The translations under genes were made by a program, and so were the position numbers. A stretch of DNA of 64,000 nucleotides, taken from contig NZ_JADYVE010000015.1 of the NCBI RefSeq assembly GCF_020193655.1, positions 1 to 64,000 on the forward strand, read 5' to 3'. The number at the start of each line of letters is the position of its first letter. Positions within the stretch are counted from its first letter, which is position 1. Shown here one piece after another: positions 8,992 to 18,716 of this stretch. The notes below the pieces were generated by a model, which saw only the letters and a list, made by a program, of their open reading frames with translations, was not told the DNA's origin and searched no databases. The stretch is from Ensifer sp. IC3342 (lineage in GTDB: Bacteria; Pseudomonadota; Alphaproteobacteria; Rhizobiales; Rhizobiaceae).

Positions 8992-9705
8992 TCAGCTGCG
9001 TGCGGCGGCCACGGCATCGGCAAGGCCGGCCATGGAGGTGAAGTGGTAATCGGGCTCGGTGAATCCGGCGGGCTCGATCGTGCCGCCATGGCCCTTCTGG
9101 GCGTGGCGGCGCTCGATCCAGCAATTGGTCAGCCCGAGCTTTCGGGATATGCCGATGTCGTGGTACTGGCTCTGGGCGACATGGAGGATGTCGTCCTTTG
9201 AATTGCCTTCCGAGTCGACGAAGGCGAAGACCTTCTCGAAGAAGACGGGGTCCGGCTTCTCGGTACCCGTATCGTCGACCGTAAAAGCGGCGTAAAAGGG
9301 ATTGCCCAGCTCCTTGGCGAAGAAATCGAAGGCCCAGCGACGGGCATTGGTCATCGCAATGAGGCGGTAACTTTTGGCAAGGCGCGCAAGCGCCTCGGCG
9401 CTGTCGGCGAAACCCTTCCAGTTCTTCGCCGAGTTCCTGAAGCGTTGCCCATATTTTCGTTCGGCTGGCAGGCCAAGTTTCGGAGCGATTTCGAGATATA
9501 CCCGTACGAGATCGTCCGGGAAGAGGTCGGCGTCCTTGGAGTAGCGCGCCGCGCGGTAAAGGCCGAGCGCTTCCTCGCCATCGATCGCGACACCTGCCTC
9601 GGCGGCGATCTCTGCGAGGCAGTCCTTGAGGCCAGCCTCGAAGTCGATCAGCGTGCCGACGACGTCGAAAGTCACGTACTTGAATTCCGGAAGGCTCTTG
9701 CGCAC
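8992..9705 (-). CDS. HAD-family hydrolase, 2-haloacid dehalogenase (type II) like
   Basis: About 237 aa if it starts at GTG 9705, which has GGGGAA upstream and gives the short N-terminus seen in its paralogue at 12491. A reading from ATG 9858 adds 51 unrelated residues. The nucleophile motif is FDVVGTLIDF, with Asp at about residue 14, and later motifs include MTNARRW and the acidic DTGTEKPDP region. The family contains L-2-haloacid dehalogenases and phosphatases. Because two copies sit in one amine locus, I infer a phosphatase-like or unknown hydrolytic step rather than true dehalogenation. Confidence 0.8.
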   Translation of the reverse strand: MRKSLPEFKYVTFDVVGTLIDFEAGLKDCLAEIAAEAGVAIDGEEALGLYRAARYSKDADLFPDDLVRVYLEIAPKLGLPAERKYGQRFRNSAKNWKGFADSAEALARLAKSYRLIAMTNARRWAFDFFAKELGNPFYAAFTVDDTGTEKPDPVFFEKVFAFVDSEGNSKDDILHVAQSQYHDIGISRKLGLTNCWIERRHAQKGHGGTIEPAGFTEPDYHFTSMAGLADAVAAARS

Positions 9706-9949
9706 GTCAATTCCCCAGTTTTCGGGCGCTCGCTCGGGAGCACCGGCTTCGTGAAGAAGATTATTCTGTTCCCGCCGGCGGATGATTTTTCCCGCTCTTG
9801 GTGAAAAGGGCCCGCATTTGCTTAGATCCGACCCTCTTCCTTGATTTGAGTTTGACACTTGTGCCGCACGGAAGTGTCCGAAAAGACATGCTAGAGCGGC
9901 ACAAAATTTCGAATATGACGTTTTCGCGATAGATCGCGTCCCGTCATCG

Positions 9950-11326
9950 TCAGCTCAGAGCCTGGCGAACATCCGGGTCTTCCAGGGTCTCATCCAGTGT
10001 TTGGCGGGTACGCTCGATAATCGCGTCGATTTCCTCGTCGCTGCAGCAGAGAGGCGGCGCGTAGCCCAGCACGCCATTGGCGAAGGCGCGGATGACGAGT
10101 CCGTTTTCCCAGGCACGATCGAAAATGCGCCGGGCCGGTTCCGCAGCCGCCGGCAAGGGCGTCTTCTTCCCTTTGTCGACGACGAGCTCGACGGCCGCCA
10201 ACATGCCGCGGCCGCGCACATCGCCGACGAGCGGGTGATCCCTCAGGCTTTCGAGACCTTCCATCAGCCGAGCACCCGCCTTCAGGCCGTTGTCGAGAAG
10301 ACCGTTCTCGTAGAGCTTCAACACGGCGAGGCCTACCGCGGCGCTCACCGGATGCGCCGAATAGGTGTAACCGTGACCGACGGCGGCAGCGCCGGCGCCG
10401 TCGGCGATCGTCTGGTAAACATGATCGGCCATGAAGACCGCGCCCATCGGCACGTAGCCGGAAGTCAGCCCTTTCGCCGTGGTGATGAAATCCGGGACGA
10501 TCTCGTCCTCGGTTGAAGCAAAGAGCGGGCCTGTGCGGCCGAACCCGGTGATCACCTCGTCGGCAAGGAAGAGGATGCCGAGCTTGCGGCACAGTTCGCG
10601 CATCGCCTTCATCCAGCCCCTGGGAGGCACCAGCACGCCGCCCGAGCCCTGGATGGGTTCGGCATAGAAGGCGGCGACGCGCTCGGGGCCGATCTCCTCG
10701 ACCTTGCTACGGAGTGCCGCCAGCGATGCCTCAATGATTGCCTGCGGATCTTCACCCACCGGATTGCGGTAGGCGTAGTGCGACGGAATCTTGTGCTGCC
10801 AGTCGAAGGGAATGCCGAAGCCGGCATGAAAGGCCGGCAGCGCCGTCAGACCGGCGCCGACGGTCGAGGAGCCGTGATAGCCTTGCTCGACCGAGATGAA
10901 CTGATCGCGTTGCGGTTCGCCGCGGGCAATCCAATAGTAGCGGATAAAGCGGATCGTGCTATCGATGGCATCGGAACCGCCGAGCGTGAAATAGACGTGG
11001 TTGAGGTCGCCCGGCGCGCGTTCGGCCAATTCCGAGGCAAGGCGGATCGCAGGTTCCGAACCGAGGCCGAAATAGGCCGTCGCGTAAGGGAGTTCGCGCA
11101 TCTGCTTCGCCGCCGCCTCGACGATACTCTCATGTCCGTAGCCGGCATTGACGCACCAGAGGCCGGCGAAACCGTCGATCAATTGTTTACCTGAGGCGTC
11201 GGTGACGGTCGCGCCTTTGGCCGAGGCCAGCACGCGCACGCCCAGCTTTTCGTGGCTGCGATAGGAGGCGACCGGATGGATGAGGTGGGCACGATCGAGT
11301 TCGATGAGGGAATTGCTGTACATCAA
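9950..11326 (-). CDS. Class III omega-aminotransferase
   Basis: A 458-aa PLP enzyme of the class III aminotransferase family (beta-alanine/omega-amino-acid:pyruvate, diaminobutyrate and GABA transaminases). Motifs are ADEVITGFGRTG with the PLP Asp at 256, and TTAKGLTSGY with the Schiff-base Lys at 285. It moves an omega or primary amino group to pyruvate or 2-oxoglutarate, giving an aldehyde, which fits the two aldehyde dehydrogenases encoded nearby. The stop of the GNAT gene is 11 bp upstream, so the two are co-transcribed. Exact substrate class is uncertain. Confidence 0.9.
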   Translation of the reverse strand: MMYSNSLIELDRAHLIHPVASYRSHEKLGVRVLASAKGATVTDASGKQLIDGFAGLWCVNAGYGHESIVEAAAKQMRELPYATAYFGLGSEPAIRLASELAERAPGDLNHVYFTLGGSDAIDSTIRFIRYYWIARGEPQRDQFISVEQGYHGSSTVGAGLTALPAFHAGFGIPFDWQHKIPSHYAYRNPVGEDPQAIIEASLAALRSKVEEIGPERVAAFYAEPIQGSGGVLVPPRGWMKAMRELCRKLGILFLADEVITGFGRTGPLFASTEDEIVPDFITTAKGLTSGYVPMGAVFMADHVYQTIADGAGAAAVGHGYTYSAHPVSAAVGLAVLKLYENGLLDNGLKAGARLMEGLESLRDHPLVGDVRGRGMLAAVELVVDKGKKTPLPAAAEPARRIFDRAWENGLVIRAFANGVLGYAPPLCCSDEEIDAIIERTRQTLDETLEDPDVRQALS

Positions 11327-11337
11327 AGATCTCCGGA

Positions 11338-12174
11338 TCAGCCGAGCGCCTGATTGGCGAGGGCAAAAATGTTAGCGACGCGATCGGCGGCGCGGAGGAT
11401 CGGCGGCTTCATCATCGCGATGCCGCCGCCGACATGGGCGAGGCCATGTTCGGCAAGCCAGCCGGAAAGACCGGCGTCGGCGGTGGTGTCGACCCGCAAG
11501 AAGCGGCCCGGCCGCATGGCGGCGAAATGGGCGACGAGTGCCTTGCCATCGTCGAGATCGGCGGCGACCACGGGACCGATGACCTCGCCACGGCCGAAGG
11601 CGCGCAGCGCGGCAAACCCACAGACGCGGCTGTCGCGGCGAAGCACGGCGAACTCGCCCACCTTGGCGAGATAAGCGACCAATCCTTCGCGGTCGGCGCC
11701 GAAGGCCCGGCGGTCAAGTGCGGCGATAGCGCCGATATCGGCAGCGGTTGCAGACTCGATCCCCAGCGGCGCGGCGACGTCGCCGACCACGCCCTGGTGC
11801 TGCAGCACGCGCCCCGTCTCCCGAAAGCCAAGTTTCTCGTAGAGCGGCAATCCCTCGGCGGTCGCGACGAGCCGGAGCGGCCGGTCGCCGGCGATCCGCA
11901 GAGCGGCATCCATGAGCGTCCGGCCGAGACCGCGGCCGCGCATCGCCTCTTCGACGATCACCATGTTGATCGTCGCGCAGTCCGCTTTATAGGGCGTGAC
12001 GAGCACGGTGCCGACAACTCGGGCATCCTCGATAGCCACCACGCCTTCGCTCAAGGTGAGCGCCATCTGCCAATCTTCCAGGCGATGCGGCCAGCCGGCC
12101 TGCCGAGAGAGCCTGACGGCGGCTTCCAGATGCTCAGGACCGAAGGCGGTGATGTCGATCTGATTTGTCTGCAT
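11338..12174 (-). CDS. Tandem GNAT-family N-acetyltransferase
   Basis: A 278-aa protein with an N-terminal GNAT domain (acetyl-CoA loop in MRGRGLGRTLMDAA, then LYEKLGFRETG) and a second, degenerate GNAT-like half. The ATG at 12174 has AAGGA seven bases upstream; a longer reading to 12357 has no such support. It belongs with the protein encoded at 21758, which has the same two-half layout. It probably acetylates an amine intermediate or protects the cell from one. Position just upstream of the aminotransferase supports a role in the same pathway. Confidence 0.82.
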   Translation of the reverse strand: MQTNQIDITAFGPEHLEAAVRLSRQAGWPHRLEDWQMALTLSEGVVAIEDARVVGTVLVTPYKADCATINMVIVEEAMRGRGLGRTLMDAALRIAGDRPLRLVATAEGLPLYEKLGFRETGRVLQHQGVVGDVAAPLGIESATAADIGAIAALDRRAFGADREGLVAYLAKVGEFAVLRRDSRVCGFAALRAFGRGEVIGPVVAADLDDGKALVAHFAAMRPGRFLRVDTTADAGLSGWLAEHGLAHVGGGIAMMKPPILRAADRVANIFALANQALG

Positions 12175-12490
12175 GGGATGTCCTTCATTTCCTGCCCTGA
12201 AGTCTGCAGGAGTGACAGCCGGCAGATCGTCTAAAGGCCGCGGCCCACGCGATATCTTATAGCTTTGCTCGCACGGACCGCCGCATCTTATGCTGGCAGG
12301 CGGGAGCGAAAGCGGAATGTTGGCGGCAAGAAGCAGGGCGGCAGGCACGGCTCGCAACCTTCTGCCAAAGCCGACTTTGGATACGATAGATTCTGCTTCG
12401 ATTGTCGCGAAATCAGGTGAGCCGAGGGATGAGCTGGCGCCTATGATCTTACACGTAAACCCTGGTCCCGCTCCTTCGAGGATAGTTCAC

Positions 12491-13159
12491 ATGTCGACCT
12501 TCCGTCCGAAATACATCACCTTCGATTGCTATGGCACGCTGACCAACTTCCAGATGGCGGAAGCGGCGCGCGACCTCTACGGCGAACAACTCGATGAGCC
12601 GCGCATGGCGGAATTCATCAAGAATTTCGCGGCCTATCGCCTCGACGAGATCCTCGGGGACTGGAAGCCCTATGCGGAGGTGGTGCACAATTCGCTCGAA
12701 CGAACCTGCAAGCGCAACGGCATAAAATTCCGCGAGGAAGCGGCGCGCATGGTCTATGAGCGCGTCCCGAGCTGGGGTCCGCATGCCGACGTGCCTGCTG
12801 GTCTAGCCAAAGTCGCCAAGGAGATCCCTTTGGTCATTCTCTCGAATGCGATGAACTCACAGATCATGTCGAATGTCGAAAAGTTGGGCGCTCCTTTCCA
12901 CGCCGTATACACCGCCGAACAGGCACAGGCTTACAAACCGCGTTTTAGGGCGTTCGAATACATGCTCGACATGCTCGGCTGCGGCCCGGAGGACATTCTC
13001 CACTGCTCGTCCTCCTTCCGCTACGACCTGATGTCGGCGCATGACCTCGGCATCAAGAACAAGGTATGGGTCAATCGCGGCCACGAACCGGCCAATCCGT
13101 ATTACGGCTACGTCGAGATCGCCGGCATTACCGGCCTTCCGGGCGTCGTCGGTCTTTAG
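12491..13159 (+). CDS. HAD-family hydrolase, 2-haloacid dehalogenase (type II) like
   Basis: A 222-aa HAD hydrolase. The nucleophile motif FDCYGTLTNF (Asp12) has the aromatic residue typical of type II dehalogenases, and motif II is LSNAMNS. It is paralogous to the gene at 8992 but on the opposite strand. The FAD oxidoreductase gene begins 20 bp downstream, so the pair forms a plus-strand operon diverging from the GNAT/aminotransferase operon, with about 316 bp between the two starts. Confidence 0.85.
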   Translation: MSTFRPKYITFDCYGTLTNFQMAEAARDLYGEQLDEPRMAEFIKNFAAYRLDEILGDWKPYAEVVHNSLERTCKRNGIKFREEAARMVYERVPSWGPHADVPAGLAKVAKEIPLVILSNAMNSQIMSNVEKLGAPFHAVYTAEQAQAYKPRFRAFEYMLDMLGCGPEDILHCSSSFRYDLMSAHDLGIKNKVWVNRGHEPANPYYGYVEIAGITGLPGVVGL

Positions 13160-13178
13160 AGAGAGAAGGCGCACCGCC

Positions 13179-14453
13179 ATGAAATTCCTGTCCTACTGGC
13201 ACGATACCGCCCCGGCATTCACCGGGGCGGCACCGGGTCCGGTCGATGGCCACTACGACGTCGCAGTGATCGGCGGCGGCTTTACCGGCCTCGGCGCCGC
13301 CCGACAGCTCGCCAAGGCGGGTGCCAAGGTCGTCGTGCTGGAGGCGGAGAAGGTCGGCTGGGGCGCCTCCGGCCGCAATGGCGGACATCTGAACAACGGG
13401 CTCGCGCACAGCTATGTCGCTGCAAAGGCGGAACTGGGCAAGGAGCGCGCGATTGCGCTCTATAATGCCTTCGACGACTCGATCGACACGCTCGAGGCGC
13501 TAATCGCGGAGGAGGGGATCGACTGCAACTTCCGCCGTGCCGGCAAGCTGAAGCTCGCCTCCAAGCCTCAGCATTTCGACGCGATCGCCCGGAACTTCGA
13601 GGCGGTAAACGCCGAGGTCGACCCCGATACGGCCCTTCTTAGCGCAGACGACCTGAAGCAGGAAGTCGGGGCGCCTTTCTTCGGCGCCATGCTCTCAAAG
13701 AAGAGCGCGATGATGCATATGGGTCGCTTTGTTGTCGGTCTCGCCGAAGCGGCGCAACGTCACGGCGCCACGATCTTCGAGCAGGCAGCCATAACAGAAC
13801 ATCGACAGGCGGGCAGCCGTCATCATTTGAAAACAGCGCGCGGCAGCGTCACTGCGGATGCAGTGCTTGTCGCCACCGGCGCTTACACACCTTCGACCTT
13901 CGGCTATTTCCGCCGCCGCATCATCGCCGTCGGCAGCTTCATCATCGCTACGCGGCCGCTGACGGCAGCGGAGATCGCGGCGACGATGCCTGGCAGGCGC
14001 ACCTGCGTCACGTCGATGAACATCGGCAATTATTTCAGGCTCTCACCCGACAAAAGGCTGATCTTCGGCGGTCGCGCCCGCTTCGCGGCGACTTCCGACC
14101 AGCGCTCGGACGCCAAAAGCGGCGCCATCCTCAAGGGGAGCCTCGAGGAAATCTTCCCGCAGCTTTCTAATGTCGAGATCGACTATTGCTGGGGCGGTCT
14201 CGTCGACATGACCAAGGACCGCTTCCCCCGCGCCGGCTATCACGACGGGGTCTGGTACGCGATGGGCTATTCCGGCCACGGGGCGCAGCTTTCGACACAT
14301 CTCGGCATGATCATGGCGGACGCGATCCTCGACCGGCCGGACCGTAATCCGCTGAACGGTCTCGAATGGCCGGCGGTGCCAGGCCATTTCGGCAAGCCCT
14401 GGTTCCTGCCCTTTGTCGGCATGTATTACAAGATGCTGGACAAGATCCAGTAG
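13179..14453 (+). CDS. DAO-type FAD oxidoreductase, gamma-glutamylputrescine oxidase (PuuB)-like
   Basis: A 424-aa flavoprotein with the FAD fold at about residues 28-60 (VIGGGFTGLGAARQL) and the GASGRNGGH motif typical of PuuB/OrdL-like amine oxidases. The C-terminus has the YSGHGAQLSTHLG flavin segment. Family members oxidise gamma-glutamyl-putrescine and related amines to aldehydes with O2. The succinic-semialdehyde-type dehydrogenase encoded convergently at 14729 would take such an aldehyde further. AGAAGG lies upstream of ATG 13179. Confidence 0.88.
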   Translation: MKFLSYWHDTAPAFTGAAPGPVDGHYDVAVIGGGFTGLGAARQLAKAGAKVVVLEAEKVGWGASGRNGGHLNNGLAHSYVAAKAELGKERAIALYNAFDDSIDTLEALIAEEGIDCNFRRAGKLKLASKPQHFDAIARNFEAVNAEVDPDTALLSADDLKQEVGAPFFGAMLSKKSAMMHMGRFVVGLAEAAQRHGATIFEQAAITEHRQAGSRHHLKTARGSVTADAVLVATGAYTPSTFGYFRRRIIAVGSFIIATRPLTAAEIAATMPGRRTCVTSMNIGNYFRLSPDKRLIFGGRARFAATSDQRSDAKSGAILKGSLEEIFPQLSNVEIDYCWGGLVDMTKDRFPRAGYHDGVWYAMGYSGHGAQLSTHLGMIMADAILDRPDRNPLNGLEWPAVPGHFGKPWFLPFVGMYYKMLDKIQ

Positions 14454-14728
14454 GGTAGCCGCTCGGGGCATATCCGCATGCGCTTTCCCGGCGCATGTTC
14501 AAGCCTTCCGCATCGCCCCTGAAGATACCCATGCCAGATCGCGAAGACTCCTCACCGAGTTTAAGACCATCACCCTTGCTTTACCTACGCGCACCGGCGC
14601 TGCACCGGTCCAGAGGCGCCGGCCGGCAAACGAAATGCCGGGCGATGATGGACTGCCCGGCAGGATGATCATGCCGACACTCAAAGATGTCGGAAGATGG
14701 GTGAGGCGATGCGCCGAGAACCGATGGG

Positions 14729-16183
14729 CTATCCAAGCCCGCCGATGTGAAAGCTCTTCATCTCGAGATATTCCTCGATGCCGACCTGGGCGCCCTCGCG
14801 GCCGAGGCCGGATTGCTTGACGCCGCCGAAGGGAGCGACTTCGGTGGAGACGGCGCCGGTGTTGAGGCCGATCATGCCGAACTCCAGCGCTTCCCCAACG
14901 CGCCAGGAGCGCTTGAGGCTTTCCGTGTAGAAATAGGCAGCTAGGCCGAACGGCGTGCCGTTGGCGATCGCGATTGCCTCTTCTTCCGTCTCGAAACGGA
15001 AGAGCGGGGCAACGGGGCCGAAAGTCTCTTCGCTGGCGAGCAGCATGTCGGTCGTGGCACCGGTCAGCACGATCGGGGCGGTGTATTGCCTGCCCTCCGG
15101 CAGCGATTTTGCTCGCGCCGTAACCTTCGCCCCCTTGGCAAGCGCGTCCTCGACATGGCGGTTGATCTTCTCGATCGCCGCCTCGTTGATCATCGGGCCA
15201 ATCGCTACGCCGGGCTCCATGCCCGGACCGACCTTCATCGCGTTGACGCGAGCAGCGAGCTTCTCCGCGAAAGCGTCGTAGACGCCGGCCTGCACCAGGA
15301 TGCGGTTGGCGCAGACGCAGGTCTGGCCGCCATTGCGGAACTTCGAGGCGATCGCGCCTTCGACCGCGAGATCGAGATCGGCATCGTCGAAGACGATGAA
15401 GGGGGCATTGCCGCCGAGTTCGAGGGAGAGGCGCTTGACGCTGTCTGCGGCACCACGCATCAGAAGCGAACCGACGCGCGTCGAGCCGGTGAAGGAGATC
15501 TTGCGCACCGTCTCGTTCGCCATGAACTCGTTACCGATCGCCGTTGGCATGCCGGTGACAATGTTGATGACGCCGGCCGGAATGCCGGCGCGCTCGGCCA
15601 GCACGCCGAGGGCGAGCGCCGAAAAGGGCGTGAATTCCGAAGGCTTGATGACCACGGTACAGCCGGTTGCCAACGCGGGTGCCACTTTGCGGGTGATCAT
15701 CGCGTTCGGGAAATTCCAAGGCGTGACGATGGCGCAGACGCCGACCGCTTCCTTCAGCACAACGATGCGGCGGTCCGGAGTCGGCGAGGGGATGGTGTGG
15801 CCGCCGATGCGCCGCGCTTCCTCCGCGAACCATTTGACGAAGGAAGCGCCGTAGCGGATCTCGACGCGGGCTTCGTCGAGCGGCTTGCCCTGCTCCATCG
15901 TCAGCAGCAGGGCCAGATCCTCAAGATTTTCGATCATCAGCGCATACCAGCGCTCGAGCAGGACCGCCCGTTCGGCATGCGTCTTCTTCTTCCAGGGCCC
16001 AAAAGCCGTGTTGGCGGCCTCGATGGCCCTGCGGGTCTCGGCAGTTTCCATGTCCGGCACGGTCCCGAGAACCGCCTGGCTGGCCGGATCGACGACCTCC
16101 ACGACTTTGCCAGAGTCAGCATTGATCCATTCACCGCCGATCCGGCCAGATTGCCGGAAAAGTTCCTTGTCCTTCAATTTCAT
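14729..16183 (-). CDS. gabD: NAD(P)-dependent succinate-semialdehyde dehydrogenase
   Basis: A 484-aa aldehyde dehydrogenase. The catalytic Cys289 is in GGQTCVCANR, the form typical of GabD, and Glu255 is in LELGGNAPF. The N158-containing TPWNFPNAMI and the GSTRVG coenzyme turn are also present. It oxidises succinate semialdehyde (or a close omega-oxo acid) to the diacid, which would join the TCA cycle. The tartrate-dehydrogenase-like gene ends 17 bp upstream, so the two are in one operon. Some ectoine clusters use a homologue (Ssd/DoeC) on aspartate semialdehyde, which remains possible here. Confidence 0.9.
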   Translation of the reverse strand: MKLKDKELFRQSGRIGGEWINADSGKVVEVVDPASQAVLGTVPDMETAETRRAIEAANTAFGPWKKKTHAERAVLLERWYALMIENLEDLALLLTMEQGKPLDEARVEIRYGASFVKWFAEEARRIGGHTIPSPTPDRRIVVLKEAVGVCAIVTPWNFPNAMITRKVAPALATGCTVVIKPSEFTPFSALALGVLAERAGIPAGVINIVTGMPTAIGNEFMANETVRKISFTGSTRVGSLLMRGAADSVKRLSLELGGNAPFIVFDDADLDLAVEGAIASKFRNGGQTCVCANRILVQAGVYDAFAEKLAARVNAMKVGPGMEPGVAIGPMINEAAIEKINRHVEDALAKGAKVTARAKSLPEGRQYTAPIVLTGATTDMLLASEETFGPVAPLFRFETEEEAIAIANGTPFGLAAYFYTESLKRSWRVGEALEFGMIGLNTGAVSTEVAPFGGVKQSGLGREGAQVGIEEYLEMKSFHIGGLG

Positions 16184-16200
16184 GTGCTGTCCTCCTGGAA

Positions 16201-17244
16201 TCAGTCGAGCGCGGCGACAACCGCCGCGGTAATGGTTTCAGTTCTGTCTTTTCCCGGCACCGTTCCGATGCCGCGGCTGGTCGTTCTTTCGAGCGCGTCC
16301 ATGACCCTCCGCCCTGCCTCTCTTTCCCCGAGATGGTCGAGCATCATGGCGCCGGACCAGATGGAGGCGATGGGGTTTGCGATGCCGAGATGCGCAATGT
16401 CCGGAGCGGAGCCGTGTACCGGCTCGAACATGGAAGGGGCGCTCCTGTCTGGATTGACGTTGGCCGAGGCGGCAAAACCGAGCCCGCCCTGAATGGCCGC
16501 GCCGAGATCGGTGAGTATGTCGCCGAAGAGATTGGAGGCGACGACTACGTCGAGGCTTTCAGGCGCCATCACCATGCGCGCGGCCATGGCATCGATGTGA
16601 TAGTTCGTCACCTCGACATCCGGGTATTCGGCGGCGAGCTTCCGGGTGATCTCGTCCCAGAAGACCATCGAATATTTCTGGGCGTTGGATTTGGTCACCG
16701 AGGCGAGCTTGCCGCGGCGTTGGCGGGCCTGCTCGAAGCCGAAGCGCAGGATCCGTTCGACGCCCGTGCGGGTGAAGATCGAGGTCTCGACCGCGACCTC
16801 GTCCACCGTCCCATGATGGACGCGGCCACCGGCACCGGAATATTCCCCCTCAGTATTCTCGCGAATGCAGAGAATGTCGAAGGCTCCAGCTTTCAACGGC
16901 CCCTGCACGCCCGGTAGAAGTCGGTGCGGGCGAAGATTGGCGTATTGCACGAAGGCCTTGCGGATTGGCAGCAGCAGGCCGTGGAGCGAGGTGGAATCCG
17001 GCACCTCCGCCGGCCAGCCGACGGCGCCCAGAAGAATGGCATCGAACCGACGCAGGGTCTCGATGCCGTCTGCCGGCATCATCGTGCCGGTTTCCTTGTA
17101 GAAGGCGCAGGACCAGGGAAGGGGCGTTCCGGTGAGCGTGAAGCCGGAATGCCTTGCGACGGTCGAAAGGACCTGCCAGGCGGCATCCGTCACGTCCGGG
17201 CCGATCCCGTCCCCGGGGATGAGTGCGATCGAATAGGATTTCAT
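16201..17244 (-). CDS. Isopropylmalate/isocitrate-type dehydrogenase, tartrate or D-malate dehydrogenase-like
   Basis: A 347-aa beta-decarboxylating dehydrogenase. The N-terminus has LIPGDGIGPDV, and LGAVGWPAEVPDSTSLHGLL with LRPHRLLPGV is the pattern of tartrate/D-malate dehydrogenases (TtuC/DmlA) rather than LeuB. The metal-site Asp residues lie in NLFGDILTDLGA. It is NAD- and Mn/Mg-dependent and oxidises a 2-hydroxy-diacid. It sits between two aldehyde dehydrogenase genes on the same strand with gaps of 8 to 17 bp, which implies co-transcription. Confidence 0.87.
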   Translation of the reverse strand: MKSYSIALIPGDGIGPDVTDAAWQVLSTVARHSGFTLTGTPLPWSCAFYKETGTMMPADGIETLRRFDAILLGAVGWPAEVPDSTSLHGLLLPIRKAFVQYANLRPHRLLPGVQGPLKAGAFDILCIRENTEGEYSGAGGRVHHGTVDEVAVETSIFTRTGVERILRFGFEQARQRRGKLASVTKSNAQKYSMVFWDEITRKLAAEYPDVEVTNYHIDAMAARMVMAPESLDVVVASNLFGDILTDLGAAIQGGLGFAASANVNPDRSAPSMFEPVHGSAPDIAHLGIANPIASIWSGAMMLDHLGEREAGRRVMDALERTTSRGIGTVPGKDRTETITAAVVAALD

Positions 17245-17252
17245 GAAAGCTC

Positions 17253-18716
17253 CTAAAGGCTGATGAGCACGCTCTTGCTCTTGCGGTTGGCGTGGTACGC
17301 CTCGCGGCCGAGGTCCTTACCGATACCGGAGCGCTTGTAGCCGCCGGTCGGTAGGATGTGGTCGCGCGAGCGGCTGTAGCGGTTGACCCAAACCGTGCCG
17401 GCCTGCAGCCTGCGCGTCAGCCGTAGCGCGCGCGACAGGTCGCGGGTGAAGAGGCCAGCGGCCAGGCCGTAGGTCGGGTGGTCGGCGAGAGCCGATGCTT
17501 CCTCTTCGTCGCCAAAAGTCTGCATCGTAAGGACCGGACCGAAGATTTCTTCGGCAACGGCTGGCGAGGAGCTGTCGCGCACCGCCAGCAGCGTCGGATG
17601 ATAGAAATAGCCCGGCGCATCCATTGGGGCGCCCCCGAACAGGCATTCACCGCCCGCCGAAACGGCAGCCTCGACGATGCCGTGGATGCGGTTCAACTGG
17701 CGCTTCGAGATGATCGGTGAGTATTCACTCGTCTCATCCCAGGTCGGACCCGGCACCGCAGCCTTCATGCGCGTGACGATCTCCTCGGCGAGGGCGGCGG
17801 CGATGCTTTCCTCCACGATCAGTCGGGAGCCGGCGACGCAGGCCTGACCGGCATTCGAAAGCATGCTCTGAGCGATCGCCGCTGCGGCCTTTTCGAGGTC
17901 GGTGTCGGCGAAGACCAGTTGCGGGCTCTTCCCGCCGAGCTCCAGCGTCGTTGGCTTGATGCCGGTTCGGGCAATATTCGCCATGATTGCAGCGCCCGCG
18001 CCGGTCGAGCCGGTGAAGCTCACCTTGGCGATGTCCGGATGGCCGGTTATGGCAGTGCCGGTCACCGAACCATCACCGAGAACGATATTGATGAGACCGG
18101 CCGGCAGCCCGGCGCGGACCGCGAGCTCTGCAAGGTAGACCGTCGAGAACGGCGTTATTTCGGAGGGCTTCAGCACCACCGCATTACCGGCGGCGAGCGC
18201 CGGTCCGAGCTTCCAGGCGGCCATGGAAATGGGAAAGTTCCAGGGCGTTATTGCACCGACGACGCCATAGGGTTCGGTCATGATCATGCCAAGGCTGGCG
18301 TCGTCGGTCGGCACGAGATCGCTGCCCTCCTTGTCGGCGAATTCGGCGAAGAAGCGGATCTGTTCGGCGCTGACGGCAATGTCGCCAGCGACGAGGTGTC
18401 CAACGGGGCGGGTCGAGGAAAGCGCCTCGAGCTTGGCGAGGGTTCCTGCTTCCTTTTCGATCAGGTCGGCCCAGCGTTGCAGCACGACTGTGCGCTCGCG
18501 CGGCCGCACGCCGCCCCAGTTGCTCGATTTCAGCGCCGCTTTGGCCGTCTCGACGGCGCGGTCGACGAGAGCTTCGTCCGCAAGAGGGCACCCCGCATAA
18601 GGCTTGCCGTCGGACGGGCGACGCATGTCGACGACACCCTCGGCCGAAACCAGTCGGTCGCCGATGAAATGCCCGATGGGCAGGGGAAGTGTGTCCGGAT
18701 CAAAGCTGAGTGTCAT
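17253..18716 (-). CDS. NAD-dependent aldehyde dehydrogenase (betaine/gamma-aminobutyraldehyde type)
   Basis: A 487-aa aldehyde dehydrogenase with Glu259 (LELGGKSPQ) and catalytic Cys293 (NAGQACVAGSR). ITPWNFPISMAAWK and GSTGAGAAI are conserved coenzyme-site segments. ATG 18716 has GAGGA six bases upstream; the much longer in-frame reading to 19487 runs through noncoding DNA and the cupin gene and is rejected. It is the first gene of the minus-strand operon leading to the tartrate-type dehydrogenase and GabD. It probably oxidises an amino-aldehyde made by one of the FAD oxidoreductases. Confidence 0.88.
   Translation of the reverse strand: MTLSFDPDTLPLPIGHFIGDRLVSAEGVVDMRRPSDGKPYAGCPLADEALVDRAVETAKAALKSSNWGGVRPRERTVVLQRWADLIEKEAGTLAKLEALSSTRPVGHLVAGDIAVSAEQIRFFAEFADKEGSDLVPTDDASLGMIMTEPYGVVGAITPWNFPISMAAWKLGPALAAGNAVVLKPSEITPFSTVYLAELAVRAGLPAGLINIVLGDGSVTGTAITGHPDIAKVSFTGSTGAGAAIMANIARTGIKPTTLELGGKSPQLVFADTDLEKAAAAIAQSMLSNAGQACVAGSRLIVEESIAAALAEEIVTRMKAAVPGPTWDETSEYSPIISKRQLNRIHGIVEAAVSAGGECLFGGAPMDAPGYFYHPTLLAVRDSSSPAVAEEIFGPVLTMQTFGDEEEASALADHPTYGLAAGLFTRDLSRALRLTRRLQAGTVWVNRYSRSRDHILPTGGYKRSGIGKDLGREAYHANRKSKSVLISL

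Noticed and set aside
9706..9858. N-terminal extension of the HAD hydrolase from ATG 9858
   Set aside because: The extra 51 residues are unlike the family, and the paralogue starts just before the catalytic motif; GTG 9705 fits better.
9861..9902. GTGCCGC / GCGGCAC inverted repeat as a terminator or operator
   Set aside because: Only seven bases per arm with a 28-base loop, and not well placed for either neighbouring gene.
15086..16492. 468-codon open frame on the plus strand
   Set aside because: Antisense to gabD, whose catalytic Cys and Glu motifs are clear.
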